A stretch of DNA of 64,000 nucleotides, taken from assembly GCA_963662175.1 (NCBI GenBank), contig OY759214.1:76954037-77018036 (forward strand), in the 5' to 3' direction. Every line of letters starts with the position of its first letter. Positions within the stretch are counted from its first letter, which is position 1. Origin of the DNA: Aradus depressus. Taxonomy: Eukaryota; Arthropoda; Insecta; Hemiptera; Aradidae. Under the pieces are notes generated by a model, which searched no databases, was not told where the DNA came from, and saw nothing but the letters and a program-made list of their open reading frames with translations. The translations under genes and the position numbers were made by a program. Shown here piece after piece: positions 21,701 through 33,140 of this stretch.

Positions 21701-22966
21701 ATGTGTTTTATTGATAAGTTCACTGGCAATGACCGGAAAAATATGAAATTCATCAAGATTATACAAGTATTTACAACGTGTATAAAGTTGAAATGGCGAT
21801 ACTTTGGGACCTTGTAGAAAATATAATTCTGAACAGAAAGTCTCCTATAAGCATGGGTCCAAAAATGCTTCCATAAAACATTAGCCCAAAAACATGAAAA
21901 AACAAACTTTTTTTTTATTTTTGCAAATGTTCTTTATTTAATTTCCAACCAACGAAAAGTCCTCAGATTCTAGATAAAAATATTGGACAAAAGTTAAAAA
22001 CAATGAATTTCCTTAAGAAATATATCTAAATAATGTTTAAATTGAATCGCATAGCATGGAATTTGAATGTTTTTTTTATTGAAAAGGATGAAAATAAAGA
22101 AAAAAAATATATGTTGTGATAATGAAAATTAAGGTTCAAGTGTTAATCTTAAATAGATGATAAATAAATAAAAATATAAAAAATAATATAAACAATAAAT
22201 TACCACATTTCCTGTAGAAATTTTATAACTGGTTTCACAGGTTGTCAAATAATTTATAACTGGTCTTTTACTAAATTTTGATTTCTACAGTAGTTTTCGA
22301 AAAGGGCCCTAAAAATATCAAAAGTTCAAGACGTGCAGTTTTTAAGAAAGTGCACGTATTTAAAAAAAAAATCAATTAAACAACTTTTCATTTGGATTTC
22401 TAAAGAGATGCCATTTTTAATAATTTTAAATAATATTAAATCTAATCCAAAGGTTTTCAAATTATCTTACTGGGCCAACAGGTAAAATTAATAGAATAGA
22501 ATTTACGAGAACAAATATTGGGTTTATTTTCTTAAATCTACATTATTAAAATTAAAAACTAAACATTGAAACAAACAAAAATCGAAAGAAAAATCTTAAA
22601 AATTAAATTCCTAAAACTAATTCAATCTTTTTTTGTTTTATATTTTGGCCATTTTTTTAAATTTAAGTTATATATTTCTGGGCATATATCCTGTACATAT
22701 AAACACACAACAGTACCTTCTTTGCGGATCAATTTCACCGTAAATTCACTTCTATTTAGTTCATTACATTTTAAGCCCACTCTTAACACCACTCTCCACA
22801 TACTCAGACCGTCACCATTGAACCCAGGCCTCGACCCGTCTCTCCACACACTAAAAAAACAGCTGATGGCCGTGTTTTGTTTTTTACTGGCATTTGTTTT
22901 AAAAGAAATGGTTTCTTATTATTTATTTACTAATAGAAAAATAAATATAATTAATTTTTTTTATTA
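21701..22966. other. AT-rich non-coding stretch
   Basis: Very AT-rich with long A and T runs. No gene recognised. It ends at the TTAA target of the piggyBac-like element. Confidence 0.5.
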
Positions 22967-23095
22967 TTAACCCTCTAATGGTAAGGTGAACTTTTGTAAC
23001 GCATACGGTAAGATGGGGTCTGTATGGACCCCACGTGTATTTCTTATAATTTCGGGTTTACTTAAAGCACTTACATCAAAAAACATAATTAATGG

Positions 23096-23099
<4 letters not shown>

Positions 23100-23172
<73 letters not shown>

Positions 23173-24483
23173 GCCTTGTGCGAAGCACATTAGCCAGGTC
23201 CCTTTTGTATCTGGGGACGAGATGCGGGGAAGGACCGCCGGGACCCCCGACCCCCGGGGGGACCGAACCGCAACCCCCAGCAGGCGAAACCCCCAGGCTC
23301 ACCTATTAACATCTTACACTTACGAAGGTCGCAACGGGGGATGTGGATAGAAACCATTTGACATCGAGATCCTACGTGGAAGAGTCCACATCCCCGCGAG
23401 CTCCGGGGCTAACGCGCCCAGGGAGCCAGGCGTGTTCCACCCGCAGGGGGCACCAACCCGGCCCACCCCGGACCATCAAAAGTCCCGCCCGCCCCACACC
23501 CGCACCCCTATCCCTCATAGATGATGCAAAAAGACTCTAAATGAGGATTTCGTGCTCAGAGATATATTTATATAGAGTGTCCAGGACGTTTATTCTATCA
23601 ATATGCGATACTATTTGTTGAATGTTGGTTGGGAGAGGTATACCTAGACTAACTAACTCAGTGAGTAGGAGGTTGCGTCCATCGGATGTGAATGGACAGG
23701 AGAGGATGAGATGGTTGGAGTCTGCGATAGGACTGTCGGGACAGGAACAGTAAGGTGAGGGAAGAATGTTTATCTTGTGGAGATGAGCCGAGGTTTGGGC
23801 ATGGTTGAAGCGGAGGCGGATGAGGGTAGAGAAGAACTTTCTGGGTCTGTCAACACTCGAAAACCAAGGTTTGATTGGGATGGTCGGCTGGATAGCGGTG
23901 TAGTGGCGTCCCTTGACCTGCCCCGCTGTTTGGTATGCATTCTTCCAAATTCTGTGAGTCACCAACTTGAAGTGCGCCTTTATGCCGTCTGTCGTTACCA
24001 CATTGTAAGTTACTCCGGAGGTCACCGCCTTCTTGGCTAGCTCGTCCACTTTATTATTGTATATGTTAGTTTGGTGGCTTTTTACCCAAATGAGGTGTAC
24101 AGATTCCTTAAGGTGTCGGAGCTCTGTTAAGCGGATTACGATTTCCTGTATGATTGAATTGCTACATTCCCTGGAGTTCTTGAGTGCAAGCAGGACGCTT
24201 TTACTGTCGGAAAATAAAACTATTTTCGGATGAGGTTGTTGTGATGAATATTTTAAAGCTTCAGAGATGGCTACACCTTCCGCTGTGTAAATGGAGCATG
24301 CATGAGGGAGCTTGATTTGCTCGAAGTAATCTAAACTTGGAACATAGAATGCTGCTCCGACTCCGTTCACAGTTTTTGACCCGTCCGTATAGATAGTGAA
24401 AGCTTCGTTGGTCATCCCACGGATGCAACTCTGTCGCAGAAACTCTGGTGCTTCCGAGAGCCGCTCAAGGTCTTCTATGGAGG
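23100..24483 (-). mobile_element. 5'-truncated LINE inserted in the piggyBac-like element
   Basis: The 14-bp duplication TAATTAATGGTCTT occurs at 23086-23099 and 24484-24497. The element reads on the minus strand: ORF2 C-terminal half, a GC-rich 3' UTR, then about 70 A (T on the plus strand). The 3' UTR ends ACCTGGCTAATGTGCTTC, GCACAAGGCC before the tail, closely matching the 3' end of SINE family 2. Confidence 0.95.
23537..24481 (-). CDS. LINE ORF2 C-terminal fragment (RNase H and zinc knuckle)
   Basis: The frame is open to the truncation point; the in-frame ATG at 24415 is internal. RNase H motifs in order: YTDGSK with Asp, YTAEGVAI with Glu, FSDSKS with Asp, and WVKSHQT...NNKVDELAKKA with His and Asp. 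C-terminally, YCSCPDSPIADSNHLILSC gives a CxC-H-C knuckle. The same order as in the LINE at the left edge, but from a different element. Lacking RT and endonuclease it is a dead fragment, though without frameshifts. Confidence 0.9.
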   Translation of the reverse strand, partial: SIEDLERLSEAPEFLRQSCIRGMTNEAFTIYTDGSKTVNGVGAAFYVPSLDYFEQIKLPHACSIYTAEGVAISEALKYSSQQPHPKIVLFSDSKSVLLALKNSRECSNSIIQEIVIRLTELRHLKESVHLIWVKSHQTNIYNNKVDELAKKAVTSGVTYNVVTTDGIKAHFKLVTHRIWKNAYQTAGQVKGRHYTAIQPTIPIKPWFSSVDRPRKFFSTLIRLRFNHAQTSAHLHKINILPSPYCSCPDSPIADSNHLILSCPFTSDGRNLLLTELVSLGIPLPTNIQQIVSHIDRINVLDTLYKYISEHEILI

Positions 24484-24806
24484 TAATTAATGGTCTTAAT
24501 TGACGTCAACCCATGAAAAAAAAAAGGTATAGGTTATTAGAAAAAAAAAAGGAATTGATTAAACTATATAATTTTTTGTTTTTTAATGTAAAAAGATCAT
24601 TATTTGAGTTAGTTTCACAACACAAGTATTAAATAATAGAATAGGTAACATGCTTTACACATCTAGGTAACTAAAAAGAATAATAACATTTATAGAAGAA
24701 AATAAACTTATTCAGGAACGATTTGGACTAGAGCAAAAAAGTAATAGGAACACAATAGAATACAAAAGAACAAAATACATACAGAAATATAGCAAGAGAA
24801 AAAAGA

Positions 24807-25288
24807 TCAACTAAAGATGCAACTAATAATCACAATTGGGACACAAATTTGTTTTTTTACAGTCCTATGACTCCCACATAAACTTTCATGGCAGTTGGTG
24901 CAGGTTTCAATACTCTTTCTGTCCTTCGCGCGAGAACAAAAAGAATATCTTGCTTTTTTTTTTTTTGGAACATCAGTTTCATTTCTGTAGCTTTCTTCTG
25001 GCACGCCTAGTACTGCCCTGATGGTACTGCGGAGTTCTCTGGGAAGGTGTATGTTCCTAGGGCGAAAGCTAGTATCATCGGAGGAATCTGCGGTTTGTTT
25101 TTCCGTAATGTTTCTACATATATAAGTTTATTTTTCTAGAGTTCTCCAGTTAATTCGTTGGAGGAGAACCAGTTATCTGCTGTTATATTTCTATTGGCCC
25201 CTTTCCACGAGCTGGTGAGTCGCAGTAAGTATTGAGCCGGCATAGGTAAATCTCTCTTCATTTTTTCAATTTCTTTGCCGACATAGGG
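24807..25288 (-). pseudogene. piggyBac-like transposase remnant
   Basis: The upstream part (25141-25288) reads PYVGKEIEKMK, then NRNITADNWFSS, the second catalytic Asp region (normally DN[WF]F) of the DDE domain. After a deletion (about 25109-25140) the frame resumes with LPRELRSTIRAVLG and a C-terminal cysteine-rich finger (FC, TC..C, LC..H), the domain that binds piggyBac ends. The first Asp and most of the catalytic core are missing. Confidence 0.82.
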
Positions 25289-25644
25289 TATTTCTCTCAA
25301 AAAATAAAATTGTATTATTATATTTATTATATTATTTTATTACAGAAAACAAATTAGTTTTCTACATAAAAAAATAAATCCCGAGATGAAAATTTTAGGT
25401 AAGTGAAGGTAAAAAAATATTCGCAAACGGTAAGGTGAGGTCTGAGTCGGACACGTGAATTGCCAACCAGATTGAGAATAAGGGGTAGCTTAGCTGAGAC
25501 TTCCGGTCGGTCTGGATACTAGAGGAAGACTGCGAGATAGGATACCTTTTGGTTTTGTGACCTTGAGACGAGTTCCCTAGAAGGTACGTAAAGTAAACAA
25601 CGTTTGGGGTCCAAAAATACCCCACCTTACCATTCGAGGGTTAA

Positions 25645-26303
25645 TAATTTAATGTGTCAACAAAACAGATCACTCTCCCTTCTCCTATCTTCTCTCAATC
25701 AATTCATTTCATACTGACATTACTGTATATATAAAAGGCACTCTCAGAACTACATTGAACAATGAAATAAAGAAAACCGCTGACGCCAAAACATTACTAC
25801 AACAGTAATGTTAGTTGCTTGCTGTTTAGTCAACAACGTTCGTAATGTAAACACCCTGCTAATCCCTCTCTGAGTCTGATACTCAGTCCCCTCAGTCCCA
25901 TGCTATACTTGCCCGTGAGTGGACCTATTATAAGTTTTATTTACTGCCGTATTTTATTTCGGCCCTCCTCCTTTTCTAGTTTTCTTGAACTTCTTTTTGG
26001 ACTTGCTATCTGCCAATGTCCCCGTTCAGCTTTGTCTTCGTTCGTCCGATGAGCTTCATTCTTCTGATCTCACCGTCCTTTGGGTTCCATCATCCTTCGA
26101 AGATCATCATTTTTCTTTGTATTTCAATTTCACTATTTTCACCACACTGTGGTGAACTCACGTTAATATTTTCAGTTTTAATTACATATGGGGTATTCAA
26201 ACATTGTTTCTTACGGAGCTATGTACTCTCGTAGTCCATAGTCGATATATTTTTTATTATATTACTTTCAGTGATTATTTTTTAACAATATAAATTTATA
26301 TAC
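25645..26303. other. Non-coding stretch
   Basis: I recognise no gene. Frames at 26016-26234 lack motifs. Confidence 0.45.
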
Positions 26304-26343
26304 ATATATTGTGACGTGTAGAATTCTACACGTCACAATATAT
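26304..26343. repeat. 40-bp perfect palindrome without spacer
   Basis: Centred on GAATTC at 26321-26326. Each half is ATATATTGTGACGTGTAGAA. It contains two opposed TGACGTG motifs and would extrude as a perfect cruciform. Confidence 0.9.
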
Positions 26344-26346
26344 ATA

Positions 26347-27229
26347 CCTTTCTTTTTGTTTTAAGAATTGATATTCTGTTTGCTTTTATTATTGATCCGA
26401 TATGTCCGTTAATATATAATAATAAAATTTAAAAATTTTCGCCAATTCACGTATTTTCTTCGTTTCAAAAATTCAATGTTATAGCGTACATATTGAAGTA
26501 AAGTTAGGAAGGACCCAGCTGAGTTGACCCTTGGTACAGTCTGACCTTTTGTATCTAGTCAGAACCAAGGACCGGGTCCTTGTTGACCTTTACAACCAAA
26601 CTCTGCTCAGTCAGGAAGGACGGGAGCAACTCCTTGACTTGGTCCTGTCCATTGTACCACAACTCAGATCTACCTATCTACCTACTTCAGGGTGGACAAT
26701 TGATCTGGTCATTGTAATGTGTACTTAGATCCAGACTAACAATGACCCATCTGAACGATCCTTTAGCTCCTCCAGGTAACCAGAAGTTGTTATTGGGTTC
26801 AGGACTCTAAGGCTGTCTCATTAATAACTCAAATTTATAGTGTATACAGGCTGTATTACTCGGCGTTGCCCGGGAAACTACCTTTCCCTAAATGAATAAT
26901 AATAATACTTTTATAAAAAGGATCATCCCTATTATCGTGCTTCATGAACATAAACATTCTTTGATACGTAGCGTTTATTTTTATTTTTTTGGGAAGAGTA
27001 CCTTCCCAGATATTCTCCTTTAAGGTATGTTGAATGTACATTATCTTTAATTATTATTTTTCATTCCTTATAAATTAGTAAATTTATTTCATTTTTCCAG
27101 GTATATTCTATTATATATTTTTATTATTTTTTAAATTGTTATATTATTTTTTTTTAAATTAGTATTATTATTTTTATTTATTTCTTATTCTTGTTACTAT
27201 TTTAGTAAATTAATTTTTTCTTTATTTAT
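26347..27229. other. AT-rich non-coding stretch
   Basis: Contains TTACTCGGCGTTGCCCGGG near 26856, a phrase I associate with an insect interspersed repeat. No gene. Confidence 0.4.
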
Positions 27230-27470
27230 TTATATTTGTTGATATTTCCGTCATTTCTTCCAGAGGTGTCTTCTTTTTTTCTTTTTTGACAGTATTTCGG
27301 GACACTTCCACGTCCCTTCTTCTGGTCACTATGAACGTGTACCGAAATATTGATAAAAAAAGAGAAAAGAAGACACCTCTGGAAGAAATGACGGAAAAAA
27401 TGAACATTTCAACATCCCAGAGAAGTTTGAGAAACACTTATTTATATTTATTTAATATATTTTTATTTTG
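27230..27470. mobile_element. Fold-back element, family 3
   Basis: The left arm (TTCCGTCATTTCTTCCAGAG ... about 27251-27335) and right arm (... CTCTGGAAGAAATGACGGAA, about 27335-27400) are inverted repeats with slightly different inner ends. The left arm carries a decayed hammerhead-like motif. Confidence 0.6.
27288..27327 (-). ncRNA. Hammerhead-like motif, family 3, decayed
   Basis: On the minus strand: GAC, CAGAAGA (expected CUGANGA), extra A, GGGAC/GUCCC stem II, GAA, AUAC, U, GUC. Stem I GAC/GUC and the 5-bp stem II are intact; the core has one change. Confidence 0.35.
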
Positions 27471-27487
27471 ACGGGATTTCTCATAGG

Positions 27488-27632
27488 AATAAAAGACGTT
27501 GTCTTCCCACTGTTTTATTTTGAAACTGCTGTGCTGTGCGGGTGGGATCTACCACTGATGATGACGCTGTTGCGTTGAAAACCGATTCTGGTCTAAAATA
27601 AAACAGTGGGAAGACAACGTCTTTTATTTATT
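27488..27632. mobile_element. Fold-back element, family 1, diverged copy
   Basis: Inverted ends AAAGACGTTGTCTTCCCACT / AGTGGGAAGACAACGTCTTT match those of the palindrome at 12.26-12.52 kb. The left arm is shortened. Confidence 0.75.
27551..27592 (+). ncRNA. Hammerhead-like motif, family 1, third copy
   Basis: Same 42-nt layout as at 12433-12474: ACCA...TGGT stem I, CTGATGA, extra T, GACGC-TGTT-GCGTT. The C-to-T change keeps a G-U pair. One change breaks the AACCGGTT palindrome. Confidence 0.4.
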
Positions 27633-27705
27633 TCTATGAGATATTTTTATTTTTTGTTATTGTGATTTTTATTTTATTTATATTAGTAACTAATGTAAAT
27701 ATTGG

Positions 27706-27745
27706 GACCTGATGAAGGGACATAAGAACATCCTGAAATATCGTC
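27706..27745 (+). ncRNA. Hammerhead-like motif, family 3, intact core
   Basis: GAC (stem I), CTGATGA, extra A, GGGA with TCCT across a 10-nt loop (stem II, one G-U pair), GAA, ATAT (self-complementary stem III), C at the cleavage position, GTC (pairs with GAC). All required positions are present. Confidence 0.42.
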
Positions 27746-28288
27746 ATGATAAAGACACTTCCGGAATTATAAAAAATGTTTATCTTAATTTTTATTAAAT
27801 TAAAAATGTATCAACTGTAATTATTAATATTTTGTAATATATTTCCTAGTATTTATTTATGAATTTTTCCCATACAATGAAATCCTGCACCCAGGGACTT
27901 CTTTGACTGTTTTTTGAAGATTGCTCAATACAGAAATACAAAAAAAAAAAAAAAAATCAATCAAGAAAATTCAAATGTTGAAGGATAAATAGTGATCTAG
28001 AAAGGATAAGAAGGAAGAGGGGATTTGATCAAAAGGAGAAGTTTGTTTTGACAAAGGTCAATAAATAACGGGGCAAGAAAAGGGATAAAATAAATTCAAA
28101 GTTGTTGCCAAGTAGCAGACAGGGGGGGGGCTTAACTTATTTGGCACCTTTCAGAGCACCTTGTAAATTGGACTGCCTTTTTCAGAGGTATCCGAACAAA
28201 CGAGAATATAATGCGGAGGCAACTTTAGAAACAAGAATGGCACCCAGGGATCTTTTAACAAATTAATCAGTTACAGTTTCTAAGCCCA
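27746..28288. other. Non-coding stretch with A run
   Basis: Poly(A) at about 27941-27956 may end a retroposed fragment. No gene. Confidence 0.4.
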
Positions 28289-29070
28289 TTTAGGTATAGG
28301 GGAAGTTATCGGTCAAAAATTCGAAAAAAAAAAGTCTGTCGATTTGTGTGTGTACTCGTATGTCTGTGAATACAATAGAAGACCAGAAATGGAAAAGGTT
28401 GTATGTGCCATAAATCCGAAACCTTGTTTTTTTATGGGAAAATGTTGTTAGTTCCATGCAGAACAGCCTGGAAAGAGCTACTTCCACTGGTACATACAGC
28501 ATTGCATTGGATAGTTGCTTCCAGCTCTTTCCAGGCTATTCTGCATGCAACTAACAACATTTTCCCATAAAAAAAAAACAATGTTTCGGATTTATGGCAC
28601 ATACAGCCTTTTCCATTTCTGGTTTTCAATAACTCTCGGTAAGATGAATATATCGACATGAAAATTTTAATGTGTATCCAGAACCCTGTAACGGCGACAC
28701 ATACTGTATTTCGGCCAAATCGGCGAAGGGGGGGGGGGGGGGGGTCAGAAGAAGGACTCAACTTAAGAACCTCAATAGCAACTGAGATAATGAATGTATC
28801 AAAATGAAATTTCATATTTAAAGCCAGAACCGAATGAGAAAATAACCTTTTGAATTTCAGCGATATCGGCAGAAAGAAAGGGGGGTTCAGGGGAGGGGGC
28901 TCAATTCAAAAACCCAAATAACTGCCAATGTGTATTGACACAAAATGTAGTACGAGGATTTAGGAGTATGTAAAACAACTAATAAATATTAGATTAGGGA
29001 GCGAAAAATTACTTAATTAATTCATTCAGGGGAAGTACATTGCCGGTGATTTAACGACGATGTTTTTTGT
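28289..29070. repeat. Repeat B copy with internal inverted repeat
   Basis: Repeat B blocks (TATAGGGGAAGTTATCGGTC, GGGGAAGTACATTGCCGGTG) bracket a 240-bp inverted repeat at 28383-28622: arms of about 96 bp (CCAGAAATGG ... CCATTTCTGG) around a 44-bp loop. A G run lies at about 28729-28743. Confidence 0.7.
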
Positions 29071-29552
29071 TTATAAAGATGCAACTGTCGCTGGGTGCAA
29101 CAACCAGCAACTATGATGATGTCTATATAGATATGGTGGAGTGTGTGAGGAAAGCCACCCTGTGTTAGGTCCTCGGGACGAAAATTTACCTGAATTAATA
29201 GGTCACTAGAATTGTGACCATGTCACAGTAAGAAAATAATAATAAATGAATAAAAAAGTAATAATAAAATAAATAAAAAATGAATTGAAAGACAATTGTG
29301 ATGCATGGTTGTGAGAGAGCTAATAAAAATAAAGGAAATTGAGAAATATAAATAACAAAGATTAAAATTATTGAAGGTGGCAATAAGTCACGGTTCCAAC
29401 TCCTTTTCAACCTTCGTGGGGGTTATGTGGTAAGTGTTGTGAAGTTAATGTACATATTTCTGGGTTTGTATTACTGTAAAGTTTGCTAAAAAACCGTATG
29501 TAAGTAAAAAATATTAAGAAAAACTTATATTTAAAAATTATATATTGCCTAT
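29071..29552. other. AT-rich non-coding stretch
   Basis: No gene or bounded repeat seen. Confidence 0.4.
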
Positions 29553-30020
29553 TTCACATATAAATATAAGTACTTTCGGTTTTGCTACCATCTTCAGCCA
29601 CAACTTAACAAATACTGGCTAATAAAGTCGTGGCTGAAAATGATAGCAATGCCTAAAATACTCCTATATATTTCACATATTTTGTGAAATATCAATATTT
29701 ATAAAAAAAAACATACGTTTTTCTTTAAATTTTTTATTAAGTGTTTCACAATATCTCTGCAAAAATGTTAAGTAGTTTGTATTGTTTCGGGTACTGTGTG
29801 TATCATGAGATCGTTATGAAGTGTTCTGTTGTTTATGTATGGTTGGCTCTTTGTTATCTGTTTTGTTTCGTGTGAGACGTGTGTGAGGTTTCCACGTCCA
29901 TCTTCGAATTAATGTTAATCCTAGGTATCCTAGGTATATTTAGTAATGATACATAACATTTCTCGCAGAGATATTGTGAAACAATCAAAAATATAAAGAA
30001 AAACGAAAGTTTTTTGAAAA
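29553..30020. mobile_element. Fold-back elements (family 5 and an adjoining inverted repeat)
   Basis: First, 29553-29690: a left arm with AGTACTTTCGGTTTTGCTAC and a right arm with GTGGCTGAAAATGATAGCAA are decayed inverted copies around a short loop. Second, 29706-30020: GTTTCACAATATCTCTGC (about 29740) is inverted as GCAGAGATATTGTGAAAC (about 29966), with arms of roughly 60 bp. No coding content. Confidence 0.55.
29569..29601 (-). ncRNA. Hammerhead-like motif, family 5
   Basis: On the minus strand: CUGAAGA, extra U, GGU/ACC stem II, GAA, the palindrome AGUACU. Stem I does not pair in this copy, so support is partial. Confidence 0.28.
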
Positions 30021-30800
30021 TATTGTCTTTTTCACAAGATAATATCTATTAATTAATAGATATTATTATTTATTAAAACGTCAGATTATATACAGATATT
30101 TTGTTAATGACAGTTTTGCAAAGAGATATTATTTTCTTGTGTACTCTTCCCCGGCCATTGTACTTCATTTAATGACCTCAAGTACTGAATCAGGAAATGA
30201 CAATCCTATTTGAAGAATTTAAAAGATCCTGAGAAGCGTCCAATCAGGCAAGAGTACAGACTTGTACCCCAGCCACCACAGATTAAATCCGTGCCTTTTC
30301 ACAGTCTGCATTATACGTAGAAAAAAGTCCCAATTAGAGGTTGACGGAAGGAAGAGTCGTATCGGAAACCTGTAATGATGAGGAAGACACGACTTTTTAT
30401 CTCTCTCCATTTTACCTTAATGGTGACTTCTTGATGTCTTCACTTTTTCCCTCGATACCATTCTCATTACTAGGGGAGAAAGATATATTTTGGCGCAAGA
30501 TGGCGGTCTTCCTATAAGAGGGATATCAGTAGTAGGATACCTGCTTAGTATTTTATTCGATGGCAGGGGCAACCCTCAACTATCCCAACACCGGTTCCTA
30601 GCCTCATCTATGCCCCTCAATTTTATTACTTTCCATTTTTTTTAGATCAAACCCCTCACCTACGCCGCTATTTTTTCTTCAGTTCACACCCCGTGCACCC
30701 CAGCTCCCGCCTCTTATTTTTTAGACTCAGTCGCCTCTCATCGACACCATTCTGCGCAACTGCTCCTCCTACGTCGCCATATAGGAGCTGGGGAGTATTG
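30021..30800. other. Non-coding stretch
   Basis: Includes the 24-bp palindrome around TTAATTAA near 30049-30072. No gene recognised. Confidence 0.4.
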
Positions 30801-30808
30801 GGATAGGT

Positions 30809-31342
30809 CAGTGGTCGGCAAACGGTCGGCTCGCGAGCCACATGTGGCTTTTTGGCCCATTGAGTGTGGCTCTTCCACAAAATACCACGTGTGGGCGCGC
30901 TCGTACAGTGCGATTGAAACTTCGTGACTGGTTTTCTTATTTATATTTTTACATACTTAGTTGGTGTTTTTGTGTCTTTATCTTTAGGCAAGTGCTCTGT
31001 TTAAATAAGACTTAAAACTTTAAGTAAAGTTTATTAAGTTAATTTTAGGGAGCGTTATGGAGTGAAATAAGATGCAGTGTCGAGGATTGAGAAAGGTATG
31101 TCGAGATGGTTTGGATATATACAGAGGGTGAACGAAAGGAGACAGACGAAATAAGTATACAAGACGAGTGTGGATGTGTTGGAAAGGGACGACCTCAGCG
31201 AACGTACCTCAATCAGATTGAGGACGTTTTTAGCAAAGGCCAGCTTAGGAGTACCCTAATTAAGTTAATAACAATGTACCTACCTATATAGTTTAGGTTT
31301 AAAAACGTTGGCTCTGTTGACAAATGAGTTTGCCGAACACTG
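30809..31342 (+). mobile_element. Non-autonomous hAT element carrying a LINE ORF fragment
   Basis: Perfect 8-bp duplication GGATAGGT at 30801-30808 and 31343-31350. Tips CAGTGGTCGGCAAAC and, inverted, CAGTGTTCGGCAAAC. The left end continues GGCTCGCGAGCCACATGTGG, a phrase typical of one hAT group. No transposase is present. Positions about 31060-31250 read like a broken C-terminus of a LINE endonuclease-RT protein (RWFGYIQRV ... then a shifted frame with RTYLNQIEDVF). Confidence 0.93.
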
Positions 31343-31350
31343 GGATAGGT

Positions 31351-32170
31351 GGTCGGGTTGTCCCTGCACTCGAAAGGAATACTATCCGAGTGGTATCCTC
31401 CTGCTGAGACCTAGGTTTTAGGACTGCCATCATATTGCCCATTACCAAAACTTTTCTTTTCACTCTACACTTCACTCTACACTTCACTCTACACTTTTAT
31501 TCATTCTAAAACTAAATATTCAAAAAATATGCGAACATTTATGCCAACACCACGAGTTTGAAATTTATAAAAAAAGTTGTAAACACTTCTTCTCCAAAAC
31601 TATAAATGATAGCTCATCATGTGCAAGTAATAACCAAAAGACCACATAGCCAATAAATGGTCGGGATCGTGAAATTCTATGTCGACTTAAGTCTACCACT
31701 CCCGGAATAACTACTTAAGTGTATCATTTGATAGCATCATTCCAGTTGAGGACATCCACTGGAAGTAATTTGGTGTATTTGGTATTCCTAAACAAATCAA
31801 TAGTCTGGCCAAAATTTAACCAGTAACTTCTTCATTGCCATTACAACTTTTTTCAACATATCAAGACAAAATGGCATGAATATGTTAAAAGATTTTTAAA
31901 AAATGGCGTTTTTGTTTGTTTTAATAAAATTCATGTCGAACTATTCCTCATGAAATTTTCAAGAAGGAACTATTTTTACCTTTGAGAAAAGAACAACTTT
32001 ATAAGAGCTGTATAACGTGAATAAATAAATTAAAAGTTGTCAGTGAATCCAGCGCAAATTATTTCATTGAAATCGACAGATGCCATACCCATTGAGCCCT
32101 CGATCTGTATATAAAATTTCATGTCAATACCTCATTACTAAATAATTATTACAGAGGTATCAGTCGTATT
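31351..32170. other. Non-coding stretch
   Basis: A 14-bp unit (TTCACTCTACACTT) is repeated about three times near 31457-31497. Otherwise unassigned. Confidence 0.4.
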
Positions 32171-32207
32171 CCACAACTAGTTTTGGCAATTACGCATCCT
32201 CAGGTGG
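32171..32207 (-). ncRNA. Hammerhead-like motif, family 4, single copy
   Basis: On the minus strand: CCAC (stem I), CUGAGGA, extra U, a disturbed stem II (GCG..GCC), AAA where GAA is expected, the palindrome ACUAGU, U, GUGG (pairs with CCAC). Stem I, core and stem III follow the plan; two positions have decayed. Confidence 0.33.
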
Positions 32208-32535
32208 TGAATCTGAACAAAGATAAACCAAAAAAAAATTTTAAAATAATAGAATATAGTGTTACAGTTCAGGTCAATCATTAACAATAAATAAGTCATG
32301 TATGTAAAAAGTGATAAAAGATTAGTGATAAAATATACTGTGAAAATACACAAAAAATTGAAAACATTATAGTTAACAATTACCTTAATAAAGAGAAGGG
32401 GTTAAAAAAATAGATGCATCGCAGGATCTAGATGGATGTTGACTGCTTGGCAGAAAAACAGATTGCCTCACCCTCCCCAAAACAAAGTTCTAAAAGAGGG
32501 GGTGGATCGAATTGGGTTACCCTATTTAAACATAG
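32208..32535. other. AT-rich non-coding stretch
   Basis: Nothing recognised beyond low-complexity sequence. Confidence 0.4.
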
Positions 32536-33140
32536 ATCTTTTTTTGTTTGCAGGCGTTTTATTATTTCAAATTTTTTGAACCACTCGAGTACCCCATTAT
32601 AGTGGCAGTTATTCGATTTTTTGAAAGTAAAACCCCCCTCTCTGGTCCGAGTCGGCTGGACATTGTTAGGTGTTGTTTATATTCATTATTTGCCACTAAA
32701 GATGGATTTCCAAACAAAATTTTAGAACGGTTTTTGGCATGTATCTAACAAACCTGTCGTTTAGCGAAAAAATGTATCACATATAAAATTGTGCCTTTTA
32801 GTATTTTCTACAACTTTTACTTAGAAATCATCAAAGATTTTTGATTAAGGAATACATTTAGGTGGTATCTTGTAAAATGTACTTAAACCCCGAAGTGGTC
32901 TTAATTCTGGTCCGATTTACGCTAAAATCTAATCATATATAAGTTAGCACATGTGACATCTTCATTTCAAATTTCGTCAAATTTAACTATAATCGATTCT
33001 GTGTTGAAGTGCTCACAAAGTTCAATCACGTACAGACATCATCGCAAAAATTGTCAAACGTTTTCAGGGAACCTTGAAAAGGGGAATTTTATTGAATACT
33101 CCATCTCGGATTTTTCGTCGACTTTCCGAACTTTTTTTTC
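32536..33140 (+). repeat. Repeat C copy
   Basis: Blocks shared with 14.3 kb: TTTTTGGCATGTATCTAACA, GTATCTTGTAAAATGTACTT, CCCCGAAGTGGTCTTAATT, GTGCTCACAAAGTTCAATCA. Confidence 0.65.

Larger units (their letters stand above)
22971..25640 (-). mobile_element. piggyBac-like DNA transposon, deleted, with nested LINE
   Basis: TTAA stands at both ends (22967-22970 and 25641-25644). Inverted tips CCCTCTAATGGTAAGGTG and CCCTCGAATGGTAAGGTG differ at one of 18 positions. A subterminal block, CGGTAAGATGGGGTCTG then GGACCCCACGTG, at about 23006 has a relative at about 25424. Inside lies a broken transposase (24807-25288). A 5'-truncated LINE (23100-24483) is nested within. Without it the element is about 1.3 kb, so it is non-autonomous. 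Confidence 0.92.

Noticed and set aside
22986..23309. Long open frames through the T/A homopolymer
   Set aside because: Poly-Phe and poly-Lys stretches produced by the LINE poly(A) tail.
28383..28622. Long inverted repeat as a microRNA precursor
   Set aside because: Arms of about 96 bp with near-perfect pairing and a repeat context suit a fold-back or MITE better than a miRNA.
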